Below, one piece after another: positions 1 through 8,390 of a stretch of DNA of 46,370 nt. The stretch's first letter is position 1. The number at the start of each line of letters is the position of its first letter. The notes below the pieces were generated by a model. That model saw only the letters and a list, made by a program, of their open reading frames with translations. It was not told where the DNA came from and made no database searches. A program made the translations under genes and the position numbers. Origin of the DNA: an uncultured Acidobacteriota bacterium (lineage in GTDB: Bacteria; Acidobacteriota; Vicinamibacteria; Vicinamibacterales; CAVVIG01); the NCBI GenBank assembly GCA_902825985.1, contig CADEDC010000046.1, forward strand, positions 1 to 46,370, read 5' to 3'.

Positions 1-54
1 GCCGGGTAGGCCGGGTAGGCCGGGTAGGCCGGGTAGGCCGGGTAGGCCGGGTAG
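1..54. repeat. Six perfect tandem copies of a 9-bp word (GCCGGGTAG)
   Basis: Six uninterrupted identical copies of GCCGGGTAG run from the window edge to base 54, ending 52 nt before the rpsC start. The array may continue to the left. On the + strand each copy supplies a GGG run spaced by six bases, so a G-quadruplex is possible in DNA or mRNA. Degenerate forms of the same word recur in the rpsC-rplP, rpsQ-rplN and rpoA-rplQ gaps. No C-rich inverted arm is visible here, unlike those three; if one exists it lies outside the window. Confidence 0.95.
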
Positions 55-106
55 GTTCGCGATGGGGCGAGACCCATCGCCAGTGGAAAGAAAGAGGAGT
101 GTCGCA

Positions 107-799
107 GTGGGCCAGAAGGTTCACCCGTTTGGGTTCCGGCTCGGGTTCAACAAGACGTGGCGGTCGCGGTGGTACTCGGACCGCGACTACGCGAAGCTGC
201 TGCACGAGGATCTGGCGTTGCGTCAGAACCTCAAGAAGCGGTTCGCGCATGCCGGCGTCGCCAAGATTGAAACCGAGCGCGCCGCCAACAAGCTGAAGAT
301 CGACATCTACACCTCGCGGCCGGGCATCATCATCGGCCGGAAGGGGACGGAAGTCGACAAGCTGAAGCAGGAGATCCAGAAGCGGACGAACCGCGAGGTC
401 TTCATCAACATCCAGGAGATTCAGAAGCCGGAGCTCGATGCCCAGCTGATCTCCGAGTCGGTCGGCATGCAGCTGGAGAAGCGCGTGGCGTTCCGGCGGG
501 CGATGCGCAAGGCGGTCGAATCGGCGCTGCGCTTCGGCGCGCGCGGCATCAAGGTCCGGGTGTCCGGGCGCCTGAACGGTGCCGAGATTGCGCGCTCCGA
601 ATGGTACCTGCACGGCCAGCTGCCGCTGCAGACGCTGCGCGCCGACATCGACTACGGCTTCGCGGAAGCCAACACCACCTACGGCAAGATCGGCATCAAG
701 GTGTGGTTGTACAAGGGTGAACGCCTCGTACCGCAGCGCGGCCGCGAGGAGGAATATCGCGAGCGCGGACCCCGGCGTCCGGCGGCTCCCAGACAGTAA
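107..799 (+). CDS. rpsC: 30S ribosomal protein S3
   Basis: S3 sits at the head of the 30S subunit near the mRNA entry tunnel. The 230-residue product begins with the family N-terminus ([12 protein letters not shown]) and carries a KH RNA-binding domain with the GRKG loop, then the conserved C-terminal S3 domain. An upstream in-frame ATG at 62 would add 15 non-conserved residues. The GTG at 107 is preferred because GAGGAG (94-99) lies 7 nt upstream and the protein then starts exactly where S3 normally does. It is the first complete gene of the super-operon in the window; rplV is expected upstream, beyond the 9-bp array. Confidence 0.98.
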   Translation: MGQKVHPFGFRLGFNKTWRSRWYSDRDYAKLLHEDLALRQNLKKRFAHAGVAKIETERAANKLKIDIYTSRPGIIIGRKGTEVDKLKQEIQKRTNREVFINIQEIQKPELDAQLISESVGMQLEKRVAFRRAMRKAVESALRFGARGIKVRVSGRLNGAEIARSEWYLHGQLPLQTLRADIDYGFAEANTTYGKIGIKVWLYKGERLVPQRGREEEYRERGPRRPAAPRQ

Positions 800-912
800 G
801 GGCAGGCACGCCGGGTCAGCAGGGTGAGCCCGGGCAGGGCGGCAGGTAGGTACGCAGACCTACGCGGCCACCTGCCCGGCCCACCCGGCCGACCTGGCCC
901 ACCCGGCCGAAG
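800..912. repeat. Inverted-arm element of degenerate 9-bp words, rpsC-rplP gap
   Basis: The gap is filled by G-rich 9-mers (such as GCCGGGTCA) followed by C-rich 9-mers (such as CGGCCCACC, CGGCCGACC), forming inverted arms. At the apex, GGCAGGT (841-847) pairs with ACCTGCC (870-876), and inside it AGGT (848-851) pairs with ACCT (858-861). No U-tract follows, so this is not a typical terminator. The rplP ribosome-binding site (AAGGTG, 910-915) lies at its 3' edge, so folding could affect rplP translation. Confidence 0.8.
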
Positions 913-922
913 GTGAACAACG

Positions 923-1345
923 ATGTTGATGCCAAAGAAAGTCAAGTTCCGCAAGCAACAGCGCGGACGGATGGCCGGCAAGGCGTGGCGCGGCTCGGAT
1001 GTCTCGTTCGGGGACTACGGGCTGAAGGCGCTCGAGCCGTGCTGGATGACGGCGCGGCAGATCGAAGCGGCGCGCGTCGCGATGACCCGCTTCATCAAGC
1101 GTGGCGGCAAGATCTGGGTACGCGTCTTCCCGGACAAGCCGATCACCAAGAAGCCGCAGGAAACGCGCATGGGCAAGGGCAAGGGCGCACCGGAAGAGTG
1201 GGTGTGCGTCGTCCGACCCGGCCGCATCCTCTTCGAGATGGAAGGCGTGTCGGAGACCGAAGCGCGCGAAGCGATGCGGCTGGCGGCGGCCAAGCTGCCG
1301 ATCCTGACCAAGTTCGCGGTCCGCTTCGCCCAGGAGACGGTGTAA
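923..1345 (+). CDS. rplP: 50S ribosomal protein L16
   Basis: L16 binds 23S rRNA near the A-site tRNA elbow and is needed late in 50S assembly. The 140-residue product starts [16 protein letters not shown], the canonical L16 N-terminus, and contains the conserved RGGKIWVR and MGKGKG segments. AAGGTG (910-915) is placed 7 nt before the ATG. Its stop codon shares one base with the rpmC start (TAATG), indicating translational coupling. Order and length are ordinary for the S10 operon. Confidence 0.98.
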   Translation: MLMPKKVKFRKQQRGRMAGKAWRGSDVSFGDYGLKALEPCWMTARQIEAARVAMTRFIKRGGKIWVRVFPDKPITKKPQETRMGKGKGAPEEWVCVVRPGRILFEMEGVSETEAREAMRLAAAKLPILTKFAVRFAQETV

Positions 1346-1536
1346 TGAAAGCTGCAGAACTGCGCGACCTTGGCGTGGACGAGCTCGGCACCCGTGAGCG
1401 GGAGCTGACCGACCAGCTGTTCCGGATGCGGATCCAGAAGTCGATGGGACAGCTCGAGGCGCCGGATTCGGTCCGGACCGTCCGCCGGGACCTGGCGCGG
1501 ATCAAGACGGTCATTCGTCAGAAGCGGGGCGCTTAG
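1345..1536 (+). CDS. rpmC: 50S ribosomal protein L29
   Basis: L29 is a small helical protein near the peptide exit tunnel that contributes to the docking platform for SRP and trigger factor. The 63-residue product ([14 protein letters not shown]... to QKRGA) has the typical two-helix L29 pattern and the usual small size. The ATG at 1345 overlaps the last base of the rplP stop, and this position is exactly syntenic for rpmC. The same frame is open upstream through rplP, but that longer reading is a shadow with no family support. Confidence 0.95.
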   Translation: MKAAELRDLGVDELGTRERELTDQLFRMRIQKSMGQLEAPDSVRTVRRDLARIKTVIRQKRGA

Positions 1537-1538
1537 TC

Positions 1539-1793
1539 ATGTCTCAGAAGTCGGAAAAGCTCGGCGTCGTCGTCAGCAACAAGATGCAGAAGAGCATCGT
1601 GGTGGCGGTGGAGTGGCAGGTGCGGCACGGCCTCTACGGCAAGACCGAGCGGCGGACCTCGAAGTTCATGGTGCACGACGAGGAGAACGCGGCGCGCATC
1701 GGCGACACCGTGGAAATCGTGGAGACGCGGCCGCTCAGCCGGCGCAAGCGCTGGTCGCTGAAGCGCGTCGTGCGGCAGGCGTCGGCGGTCTAA
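1539..1793 (+). CDS. rpsQ: 30S ribosomal protein S17
   Basis: S17 is a primary 16S rRNA-binding protein with an OB fold. The 84-residue product has the conserved [14 protein letters not shown] start of the fold, the KFMVHDE loop and the [18 protein letters not shown] segment. It starts 2 nt after rpmC ends with only a weak ribosome-binding site, consistent with coupled translation. It is followed by a repeat-filled gap before rplN. Confidence 0.97.
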   Translation: MSQKSEKLGVVVSNKMQKSIVVAVEWQVRHGLYGKTERRTSKFMVHDEENAARIGDTVEIVETRPLSRRKRWSLKRVVRQASAV

Positions 1794-1796
1794 CTC

Positions 1797-1905
1797 AAGG
1801 GCAGGAACGCCGGGCAGGCCGGGAGGGCCCGGGTAGGCAGGCTGGCAGGTCACCCACCTGCCCCCCTACCGGGCGCACCCGGCTGACCAGGCTGACCCGG
1901 CCGAG
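1797..1905. repeat. Inverted-arm element of degenerate 9-bp words, rpsQ-rplN gap
   Basis: G-rich 9-mers (such as GCCGGGCAG, GCCGGGAGG) on the left face C-rich words (such as GGCTGACCC) on the right. The apex GGCAGGT (1844-1850) pairs perfectly with ACCTGCC (1856-1862) across a 5-nt loop. This is the same apex pair as in the rpsC-rplP gap. Flanking it, GGTAGG (1832-1837) pairs with CCTACC (1865-1870) and continues as a near-perfect CCGGG-type stem. There is no U-tract. The shared apex indicates one element family rather than chance GC richness. Confidence 0.82.
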
Positions 1906-1923
1906 TGGAAGCGGAGAACAACA

Positions 1924-2292
1924 ATGATTCAGATGCGATCGATTCTCGACGTCGCCGACAATTCCGGCGCCCGCAAGATCGCGATCATCAACCCGATCGG
2001 CGGCTCGACGGGCCGCTACGCGCGGCTCGGCGACATCGTCACCGCATCGGTCAGGGAAGCGACGCCCGAATCGAACGTGAAGAAGGGGCAGGTCGTGAAG
2101 GCGGTCATCGTGCGCACGGTGAAGGAACAGCGGCGGCGCGACGGCAGCTATATCCGGTTCGATCGCAATGCCGCCGTGCTCATCAACGATTCGGGCGAGC
2201 CGATCGGCACGCGCGTGTTCGGCCCGGTCGCCCGCGAACTCCGTGAGCGGCGTTTCATGAAGATCATCTCGCTCGCGCCGGAAGTGCTCTGA
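1924..2292 (+). CDS. rplN: 50S ribosomal protein L14
   Basis: L14 binds 23S rRNA and forms part of an intersubunit bridge. The 122-residue product starts [18 protein letters not shown], the highly conserved L14 N-terminus, and is the standard length. GGAG (1913-1916) precedes the ATG by 7 nt. It is the first gene of the spc block, and rplX follows after 9 nt. Confidence 0.98.
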   Translation: MIQMRSILDVADNSGARKIAIINPIGGSTGRYARLGDIVTASVREATPESNVKKGQVVKAVIVRTVKEQRRRDGSYIRFDRNAAVLINDSGEPIGTRVFGPVARELRERRFMKIISLAPEVL

Positions 2293-2301
2293 GGAATTGC
2301 C

Positions 2302-2634
2302 ATGTCGCGTGTAGCCACCCCGATCCGCAAGAACGACAACGTGCTCGTGATCACGGGCAAGGACCGCGGCAAGCGCGGTCGCGTGCTGAAAGTCGATCCC
2401 GAGAAGAACCGCCTGACCGTCGAAGGCGTGAACGTGATCAAACGCCACACGAAGCCGAATCCGCAGCGCAACATCAAGGGCGGTATCGTCGAACGTGAAG
2501 CGGCTGTGCACGCCTCGAACGTCCAGCTGGTGTGCCCGGAATGCGGCGCGCAGACGCGCGTCGGCCACAAGATTCTCGGAGACGGCCGCAAGGTCCGCAT
2601 CTGCCGCAAGTGCGAGGGAGTCGTCGACAAATGA
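2302..2634 (+). CDS. rplX: 50S ribosomal protein L24 with C-terminal zinc ribbon
   Basis: L24 is an assembly-initiator protein of the 50S subunit. The 110-residue product has the N-terminal KOW motif ([20 protein letters not shown]) and a C-terminal CPEC...CRKC Cys4 ribbon at about residues 76-104, the zinc-binding form found in part of the family. Its TGA overlaps the rplE start in an ATGA junction, indicating coupled translation. Confidence 0.97.
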   Translation: MSRVATPIRKNDNVLVITGKDRGKRGRVLKVDPEKNRLTVEGVNVIKRHTKPNPQRNIKGGIVEREAAVHASNVQLVCPECGAQTRVGHKILGDGRKVRICRKCEGVVDK

Positions 2635-3173
2635 ATCGGGTGAAAGAGAAGTACCAGAAGGAAGCTGTCGCGGCCCTGACCAAGGAGTTCGGCTACAAGA
2701 ACGTGATGGCCGTCCCCCGCATTCAGAAGGTCGTGGTCAACATGGGCCTCGGTGAGGCGACCGGCAACGCCAAGATCATCGACACCGGCGCCGACGAGCT
2801 GGCGCGTATCACCGGCCAGAAGCCGGTCGTGCGGCGCGCGAAGAAGTCGATTGCCGCCTTCAAGCTGCGCAAGGGGATGCCGGTCGGCACCTCGGTGACG
2901 CTGCGGGGCGAGCGGATGTGGGACTTCGTCGACCGCCTGGTCAGCATCGCGCTGCCGCGCGTCCGCGACTTCAAGGGCGTGCCGACCCGCGGCTTCGACG
3001 GCCGCGGCAACTACACGCTCGGCCTCAAGGATCAGCTGCTCTTCCCCGAAATCGACTACATGAAGGTCGACAAGGCGCGGGGCATGAATGTGTCGTTCGT
3101 GACGACGGCGAAGACCGATGAGGAAGCGCGCAAGCTGCTCCAGTTCATCGGCATGCCGTTCCGGCAAGCGTAG
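2631..3173 (+). CDS. rplE: 50S ribosomal protein L5
   Basis: L5 binds 5S rRNA and the P-site tRNA region in the central protuberance. The 180-residue product ([11 protein letters not shown]...) contains the conserved [12 protein letters not shown] and GRGNYTLG segments. A longer in-frame reading from 2532 exists, but it runs inside rplX and adds no L5 sequence. The ATG at 2631 gives the family length and an ATGA overlap with rplX. Confidence 0.97.
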   Translation: MNRVKEKYQKEAVAALTKEFGYKNVMAVPRIQKVVVNMGLGEATGNAKIIDTGADELARITGQKPVVRRAKKSIAAFKLRKGMPVGTSVTLRGERMWDFVDRLVSIALPRVRDFKGVPTRGFDGRGNYTLGLKDQLLFPEIDYMKVDKARGMNVSFVTTAKTDEEARKLLQFIGMPFRQA

Positions 3174-3193
3174 GCGCGGGATAGAGAAGAGAC

Positions 3194-3379
3194 ATGGCCA
3201 CAACTGCCAAGATCGCAAAAGAACAGAAGACGCCGAAGTTCAAGGTGCGGCTCCACAACCGCTGCCACCTGTGCGGCCGTCCCCGGGCCTACATGCGCAA
3301 GTTCGCATTGTGCCGCCTCTGCTTCCGCAAGCTGGCGCTCGAGGGCGACATCACGGGTGTGACGAAGTCGAGCTGGTAG
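3194..3379 (+). CDS. rpsN: 30S ribosomal protein S14, zinc-binding (type Z)
   Basis: S14 is in the 30S head. The 61-residue product is the short zinc-containing form, with a CxxC...CxxC ribbon (CHLCGRP and CRLC) and the KSSW terminus typical of type Z. No zinc-free C-minus copy is seen nearby. A purine-rich GAGAAGAG precedes the ATG. The 135-nt gap that follows holds a strong hairpin. Confidence 0.97.
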   Translation: MATTAKIAKEQKTPKFKVRLHNRCHLCGRPRAYMRKFALCRLCFRKLALEGDITGVTKSSW

Positions 3380-3403
3380 TTCGCTGCGCGGGGACCGGTA
3401 CCG

Positions 3404-3426
3404 CGGCCGCCGGCATCCGGTGGCCG
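3404..3426 (+). promoter_or_regulatory. 10-bp hairpin in the rpsN-rpsH gap
   Basis: CGGCCGCCGG (3404-3413) pairs with CCGGTGGCCG (3417-3426) around a 3-nt loop, with one G-U pair, 24 nt after the rpsN stop and about 90 nt before rpsH. No U-tract follows, so termination is unlikely. In E. coli S8 represses the spc operon by binding mRNA further upstream, at the L5 start. Whether this hairpin serves a similar role is unknown; it does not visibly mimic 16S helix 21. Confidence 0.4.
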
Positions 3427-3514
3427 TTGGCACTTGCGCCCGCCAAGGCGGACTGAGACTGAGACCGAAGACCGTCGGCGGTAGAGCGTCGACTGCAAGC
3501 GAGAGCTGAGAGAT

Positions 3515-3925
3515 ATGACCGATCCTATTGCCGACATGCTTACCCGGATCCGCAACGCGGTGACGGCAAAGCACACGCGCGTGGACATGCCGTCGTCGCG
3601 GATCAAGGCCGACATCGCCAGGATCCTGCAGGACGAGGGGTACATTTCGGGGTTCAAGCTGGTCGACGACACGTCCGGCAAGACCACCGCGCCCGTGAAG
3701 ATCCTGCGGCTGTTCCTGAAGTACGGACCGCACGGCGAGCGGTTGATCACCGGAGTCCAGCGCATCAGCCGGCCGGGCCGGCGGGTGTATTTCGGCCGCA
3801 ACGACGTGCCGCAGGTGCTGGCCGGGCTCGGCACGAGCATCCTGACGACGTCGCGCGGTGTGATGACCGGCCGCGAAGCCGTGAAGAACGGCGTCGGCGG
3901 CGAAGTGCTCTGCAATATCTGGTAG
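3515..3925 (+). CDS. rpsH: 30S ribosomal protein S8
   Basis: S8 is a primary binder of 16S rRNA helix 21. The 136-residue product begins [15 protein letters not shown], the hallmark S8 N-terminus, and ends with the RNA-binding signature region ([11 protein letters not shown]...GGEVLCNIW). It is flanked by unusually long gaps of 135 and 150 nt for this operon, both containing hairpins. S8 is an autoregulator in E. coli, so the flanking structures deserve attention. Confidence 0.98.
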   Translation: MTDPIADMLTRIRNAVTAKHTRVDMPSSRIKADIARILQDEGYISGFKLVDDTSGKTTAPVKILRLFLKYGPHGERLITGVQRISRPGRRVYFGRNDVPQVLAGLGTSILTTSRGVMTGREAVKNGVGGEVLCNIW

Positions 3926-3932
3926 TCGTCGG

Positions 3933-3952
3933 CCGTCCGGAGGTCCGGACGG
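3933..3952 (+). promoter_or_regulatory. Perfect 8-bp hairpin in the rpsH-rplF gap
   Basis: CCGTCCGG pairs perfectly with CCGGACGG around an AGGT tetraloop, starting 8 nt after the rpsH stop. There is no U-run downstream. The rest of the 150-nt gap up to rplF is GC-rich with no other feature I can name. It could be a processing or stability element. Confidence 0.45.
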
Positions 3953-4075
3953 GTGCGCCACGCCGCGGCGACGCGGCGGGGGCAGTGGACGACAGAACGC
4001 GGACGGCCGGTCCGCCGCACGTGCCGGTTCAGCACGGCGGTGGATGCCTGGTGACTGTGACGCAGGTTGAGCGAT

Positions 4076-4615
4076 ATGTCCCGAATCGGTAAGAAGCCCA
4101 TCACGCTGCCCAAGGGCGTGACCGTCAAGATCCACCCTGGCGCCGTCGACGTGCAGGGGCCGAAGGGGAAGCTGCAGCAGGCGTTCCCCGCCGGCATCGT
4201 GTTCGAGATGGCCGACGGCCAGCTCGTGGCCAAACGCAGCACCGACGCCGCGGAGCTGGCCAAGTTCCACGGCCTGGCGCGCAGCCTGGTGGCCAACGCG
4301 GTCGCCGGCGTGACCGACGGCTTCAAGAAGGAACTCGACATCGTCGGCGTCGGCTACCGCGCGGAGGTGAAGGGCAAGCAGGTGATTTTCGCCCTCGGCT
4401 ATTCGCACGCGGTGGTCTACGACATCCCGGCGACCATCGACATCGTCATCGAGAAGCAGACGCACATCACGGTGACCGGCGTCGACCGCCAGCTGGTCGG
4501 GCAGGTGGCCGCCAACATCCGCCGCCTGCGCAAGCCGGACCCCTACAAGCAGAAGGGTGTGCGCTACACGGGTGAAGTGCTGAAGAAGAAGGCCGGCAAG
4601 ACCGGCGCGAAGTAA
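4076..4615 (+). CDS. rplF: 50S ribosomal protein L6
   Basis: L6 lies near the GTPase-associated centre of the 50S subunit. The 179-residue product starts [15 protein letters not shown] and contains two L6 repeats, ending with the signature [20 protein letters not shown] at 4067 would add three residues. ATG 4076 is chosen because the family begins MSRIG. The ribosome-binding site is weak (AGGTTGAG). rplR follows after 5 nt. Confidence 0.97.
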   Translation: MSRIGKKPITLPKGVTVKIHPGAVDVQGPKGKLQQAFPAGIVFEMADGQLVAKRSTDAAELAKFHGLARSLVANAVAGVTDGFKKELDIVGVGYRAEVKGKQVIFALGYSHAVVYDIPATIDIVIEKQTHITVTGVDRQLVGQVAANIRRLRKPDPYKQKGVRYTGEVLKKKAGKTGAK

Positions 4616-4620
4616 TCGCC

Positions 4621-4995
4621 ATGCGAATCAAGACAAAAGACGATCGTCGCGAACGAATCCAGCTGCGTCAGCGGAAGCGGCTCTCCGGCACGGCCGAGCG
4701 CCCCCGCCTGACCGTCTTCCGCAGCGTCACCCACATCTACGCGCAGATCATCGACGACCTGAGCGGCCGGACGCTCGTGTCGGCGTCGAGCGTCGAGCCG
4801 TCGCTGAAGGCGGCGTTCACGAGCGACGTGCGCGGCGGCAACGTCAAGGGGGCCGCGGCGGTGGGCCAGGCGATTGCGACGCGGTCGATCGAGAAGGGGA
4901 TCACGCGCGTGGTCTTCGACCGGGCCGGCTTCCTGTATCACGGGCGAATTCGAGCGGTGGCCGACGCGGCGCGCAAAGCCGGCCTGGAGTTTTAG
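4621..4995 (+). CDS. rplR: 50S ribosomal protein L18
   Basis: L18 binds 5S rRNA together with L5. The 124-residue product has a basic N-terminal tail ([12 protein letters not shown]), the [20 protein letters not shown] strand and the [12 protein letters not shown] motif typical of bacterial L18. It is tightly spaced between rplF and rpsE, with a 3-nt gap to rpsE. Length and order are standard. Confidence 0.97.
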   Translation: MRIKTKDDRRERIQLRQRKRLSGTAERPRLTVFRSVTHIYAQIIDDLSGRTLVSASSVEPSLKAAFTSDVRGGNVKGAAAVGQAIATRSIEKGITRVVFDRAGFLYHGRIRAVADAARKAGLEF

Positions 4996-4998
4996 GAC

Positions 4999-5517
4999 AT
5001 GCGTACACGCGAGCGTATCGACGCCAGCCAGCTGGACATCAAGGACACGGTCGTCGCGATCAACCGGGTGACCAAGGTGGTCAAGGGCGGCAAGAATCTC
5101 AGCTTCAGCGCGCTCGTCGTTGTCGGCGACGGCCACGGGGTGGTCGGCTTCGGCATCGGCAAGGCGAAGGAGGTCCCCTCGGCCATCAAGAAGGGGATTG
5201 AGGCGGCGAAGAAGAACCTGATTCGCGTGCCGCTGGCCGGCACGTCGATTCCGCACCCGATCATCGGCAATTTCGGCGCCGGCAGCGTGCTGCTGAAGCC
5301 GGCGCCCGACGGCACCGGTATCATTGCCGGCGCGGCGGTCCGGGCGGTCGTCGAGTCGGCCGGCATCACGAACATCCTGACCAAGTCGCTCGGGTCGGCG
5401 AATCCGCACAACGTGGTGCGGGCGACCGTCGCCGGGCTCGATGCGCTGAAGGATCCGTCGTTCATCGCCCGGATGCGCGGCAAGGAACTCGAGGAACTGA
5501 CCGGCGCGACCGCCTAG
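4999..5517 (+). CDS. rpsE: 30S ribosomal protein S5
   Basis: S5 contributes to mRNA unwinding at the entry tunnel and to decoding accuracy. The 172-residue product shows the N-terminal double-stranded RNA-binding fold ([21 protein letters not shown]) and the C-terminal domain with [19 protein letters not shown]. It lies 3 nt after rplR, consistent with coupled translation. Confidence 0.98.
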   Translation: MRTRERIDASQLDIKDTVVAINRVTKVVKGGKNLSFSALVVVGDGHGVVGFGIGKAKEVPSAIKKGIEAAKKNLIRVPLAGTSIPHPIIGNFGAGSVLLKPAPDGTGIIAGAAVRAVVESAGITNILTKSLGSANPHNVVRATVAGLDALKDPSFIARMRGKELEELTGATA

Positions 5518-5546
5518 GCGGCCGGGCGCGGGCGGCGGAGTGAACC

Positions 5547-5747
5547 ATGGCAAACCAGCGAACTGATTCCACAGGCGGCACCGTGAAGGTGACGCTGCTC
5601 AAGAGTCCGATCGGCTTCGACGGCAAGCAGGGCGCGGTGGTGCGCAGCCTGGGGCTGCGCCGCATCCGCCATTCGGTCGAGCTGAAGGACACCACGGAGA
5701 TCCGTGGGATGATTCACAAGGTGCGGCACCTCGTCTCGGTGGAGTAA
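5547..5747 (+). CDS. rpmD: 50S ribosomal protein L30
   Basis: L30 is a small 50S protein found in most but not all bacteria. The 66-residue product contains the L30 ferredoxin-like core ([11 protein letters not shown]...[15 protein letters not shown]...[14 protein letters not shown]). An 11-residue N-terminal extension precedes the usual start of the fold. rplO starts 5 nt downstream. Confidence 0.96.
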   Translation: MANQRTDSTGGTVKVTLLKSPIGFDGKQGAVVRSLGLRRIRHSVELKDTTEIRGMIHKVRHLVSVE

Positions 5748-5752
5748 TCACG

Positions 5753-6196
5753 ATGGGTCTCGAGAATCTCAAGCCGCCGTCAGGCGCCACGCACTCGAAG
5801 AAGCGTGTCGGCCGCGGTCAGGGCTCCGGCAACGGCAAGACCGCGGGGCGCGGCCACAAGGGCGCGCAGTCGCGCTCGGGCTTCAAGTTCAAGCGCGGCT
5901 TCGAAGGCGGCCAGATGCCGCTGCACCGCCGGGTGCCGAAGCGCGGCTTCCACAATCCGTTCCGCGTCGAGTACGAGGTGATCAACCTCGACACGCTGTC
6001 GGAGATCTTCGAGGCCGGCACCGTCGTGACGCCGGAGCTGATCGTCGAGCGCGGGTTCGCCACCGGCAACGCACCGCTCAAGGTGCTGGCGCGTGGTGAG
6101 GTGACCAAGTCGTTCACGGTGCGGGCGCACAGGTTCAGCGGCAAGGCGGCCGAGAAGATTGCGGCGGCCGGCGGCACGACAGAGGTCCTCGCGTAA
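5753..6196 (+). CDS. rplO: 50S ribosomal protein L15
   Basis: L15 is a late-assembly 50S protein with a long Gly/Arg-rich N-terminal extension that threads into rRNA. The 147-residue product shows that extension ([22 protein letters not shown]) followed by the [17 protein letters not shown] signature and the globular C-terminal domain. secY follows after 24 nt. Confidence 0.97.
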   Translation: MGLENLKPPSGATHSKKRVGRGQGSGNGKTAGRGHKGAQSRSGFKFKRGFEGGQMPLHRRVPKRGFHNPFRVEYEVINLDTLSEIFEAGTVVTPELIVERGFATGNAPLKVLARGEVTKSFTVRAHRFSGKAAEKIAAAGGTTEVLA

Positions 6197-6220
6197 GAGT
6201 CCGAGGCAAGTTGCGGCTTT

Positions 6221-7606
6221 ATGGATAACAGCCTGAAGAACATCTTCGCCATTCCCGAGCTGCGGAACCGCGTGCTGTTCACGCTGGGGCTGCTCGGGGT
6301 GTACCGTATCGGGCACCACATCCCGACCCCCGGGGTGAACACGGCGGCCCTCGCCGAATTGGCGCGGCAGGCGCAGAACACGATGTTCGGTCTGTACGAC
6401 ATGTTCACGGGCGGCAGCCTGTCGCAGGTGACGATCTTCGCGCTCGGTGTCATGCCGTACATCAGCGCGTCGATCATCCTGCAGCTGCTGACGGTGGTCT
6501 GGCCGTACATGGAGAAGCTCTCGAAAGAGGGTGAGCTCGGCCGGCGGAAGATCACGCAGTACACACGCTACGGCACGATCTTCCTGGCGGTCGTCCAGGC
6601 GATGGGCATCGCCATCTTCCTCGAGCGGCAGACGCAGATTGCCGGCGGCCTGCCGCTGGTCTACAACCCGGGCCTCGCCTTCAGGCTGATGACCGTCCTG
6701 ACCCTGACGACCGGGACGGTGTTCGTGATGTGGCTGGGCGAGCAGATCACGGAGCGCGGCATCGGCAACGGGATGTCGCTCATCATCTTTTCGGGCATCG
6801 TCGTCGGTTTCCCGCGCGCGGTCATCCAGACGTTCGACCAGTTGCGGACCGGCCAGCTCGGTCTGATCAGCATCGTCTTCCTGCTGATCATGATGGCGTT
6901 CGTCATCGCCGCCATCATCTTCGTCGAGCGCGGCCACCGGCGGGTGACGGTGCAGTACGCCAAGCGGGTGGTCGGCCGCCGGATGTATGGCGGATCGAGC
7001 ACCCACATCCCGTTGAAGGTCAACACGGGCGGCGTCATCCCGGTGATTTTCGCCTCGTCGATCCTGGCGTTCCCGGCGACGATTGCGTCGGCGTTCCAGG
7101 GGGATTGGGCGTTGCGGGTGACCGACGCGCTCGGCGTCGGCATGCCGCTCTACAACCTGTTGTACGTCGCCGGGATCATCTTCTTCGCCTACTTCTACAC
7201 GGCCATCATCTTCAATCCGGATGACGTCGCCGAGAACATGCGGAAGTACGGCGGCTTCATCCCGGGGATCCGCCCGGGCAAGCGGACGGCGGAGTACATC
7301 GACACGATCCTGGCGCGCATCACGCTGGCGGGCGCGATCTATCTGTCGCTCATCGCGATTCTGCCGCAGTTCCTGCTGAGCGGATTCAAGGTGGCACCGA
7401 TTCCGTTCATCGGCGAGTGGCTCGACGCGGTGACGCCCCGGATCATCACCGAAGGCATGGGCATCCAGTTCTTCTTCGGCGGCACGTCGCTGCTGATCGT
7501 CGTCGGCGTGGCGATGGACACGGTGCAGCAGGTCGAGTCGCAGCTCATCATGCGGCACTACGACGGGTTCATGAAGAAGACTCGTATTCGCGGCCGGCGC
7601 GGCTAG
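6221..7606 (+). CDS. secY: Preprotein translocase subunit SecY
   Basis: SecY is the channel of the Sec translocon in the cytoplasmic membrane; it passes unfolded proteins and inserts membrane proteins. The 461-residue product has the typical ten hydrophobic segments, the N-terminal RVLFTLGLLGVYRIGHHIPTPG region, the plug-adjacent MPYISASIILQLL helix, and a basic C-terminal tail. A purine-rich GAGGCAAG precedes the ATG. It lies between rplO and adk as in most bacteria. Confidence 0.98.
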   Translation: MDNSLKNIFAIPELRNRVLFTLGLLGVYRIGHHIPTPGVNTAALAELARQAQNTMFGLYDMFTGGSLSQVTIFALGVMPYISASIILQLLTVVWPYMEKLSKEGELGRRKITQYTRYGTIFLAVVQAMGIAIFLERQTQIAGGLPLVYNPGLAFRLMTVLTLTTGTVFVMWLGEQITERGIGNGMSLIIFSGIVVGFPRAVIQTFDQLRTGQLGLISIVFLLIMMAFVIAAIIFVERGHRRVTVQYAKRVVGRRMYGGSSTHIPLKVNTGGVIPVIFASSILAFPATIASAFQGDWALRVTDALGVGMPLYNLLYVAGIIFFAYFYTAIIFNPDDVAENMRKYGGFIPGIRPGKRTAEYIDTILARITLAGAIYLSLIAILPQFLLSGFKVAPIPFIGEWLDAVTPRIITEGMGIQFFFGGTSLLIVVGVAMDTVQQVESQLIMRHYDGFMKKTRIRGRRG

Positions 7607-7620
7607 CGCGCACGGCCTGA

Positions 7621-7640
7621 CGCCGGGTTGCGACCCGGCG
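7621..7640 (+). promoter_or_regulatory. Perfect 8-bp hairpin in the secY-adk gap
   Basis: CGCCGGGT pairs perfectly with ACCCGGCG around a TGCG tetraloop, 14 nt after the secY stop. A second outer pairing (TGACGC with a downstream GCGTCA) could extend or compete with it. The stem contains GCCGGGT, the core of the 9-bp word family in this operon. No U-tract is present; adk starts 57 nt downstream. Confidence 0.5.
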
Positions 7641-7697
7641 CCCTGGCGCGTCAGCGGCAGCGGGGGAATCCGCGACGCTCGACGGTCGGAGTGAGAC

Positions 7698-8390
7698 ATG
7701 GCGCTGAATCTGATTTTCCTTGGACCGCCCGGCGCGGGGAAGGGCACGCAGGCGGATCGGGTCGCCGGTTCCAGGGGAATTCCGAAGATCTCGACCGGCG
7801 ACATCCTGCGGGAGGCGGTTGCCAACAAGACCGAGATCGGACTGCGGGCCAAGGCCATCATGGACCGCGGCGAGCTGGTGAGCGACGAGGTCATCATCGG
7901 CATCGTCAAGGAACGGCTGGACCGGGCGGACGTCGCAGGGGGGTTCATCCTCGACGGATTCCCGCGGACGGTCGCCCAGGCCGAGGCGCTGGACGGCTTG
8001 ATGACCGGGCGTTCGCCGCTCATCGTCGTCGACATCCAGGTGCCGGACGCCGAGCTGGTACGTCGGCTCACGACCCGGCTGATCTGCGGCGGATGCGGCG
8101 CGAATGCGCCGGAAGGTCTGGCCGCCGGTGACACGGCGGCGGCCGCGGCACGGTGCGGCAAGTGCGGCGGCTCGTTCGTGCAGCGCGCCGACGACAACGC
8201 CGCGGTGGTGCTCGAGCGGCTGAAGGTGTACCAGAAGAACACCCGGCCGCTGGTGGAGTACTACCAGCAGCGGCCGACGTTCTGCGCCATCGACGGGACG
8301 CAGGTGCCGGCGCGGGTGGCGGCGATGATTGAGGCGGCAGTCGACGGCGTGGCCGGAACCGCCGTGGTTGGGGGAGGGACGGGGCGGTGA
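7698..8390 (+). CDS. adk: Adenylate kinase with zinc-binding LID
   Basis: Adenylate kinase catalyses ATP + AMP to 2 ADP in the cytoplasm. The P-loop GPPGAGKGT (residues 9-17) and the conserved DGFPRT motif are present. The LID carries four cysteines (C130, C133, C153, C156), as in the zinc-stabilised long-form enzymes. At 230 residues it ends in a short Gly/Val/Ala tail beyond the usual end. Its stop overlaps the map GTG start (GTGA), and a hairpin lies upstream in the secY gap. Confidence 0.97.
   Translation: MALNLIFLGPPGAGKGTQADRVAGSRGIPKISTGDILREAVANKTEIGLRAKAIMDRGELVSDEVIIGIVKERLDRADVAGGFILDGFPRTVAQAEALDGLMTGRSPLIVVDIQVPDAELVRRLTTRLICGGCGANAPEGLAAGDTAAAAARCGKCGGSFVQRADDNAAVVLERLKVYQKNTRPLVEYYQQRPTFCAIDGTQVPARVAAMIEAAVDGVAGTAVVGGGTGR

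Noticed and set aside
62..106. ATG 62 as the rpsC start
   Set aside because: It adds 15 residues foreign to S3, while GTG 107 has a well-placed GAGGAG and gives the canonical N-terminus.
5780..8242. 820-codon minus-strand frame over rplO, secY and adk
   Set aside because: Antisense shadow of conserved genes with no recognisable domain.
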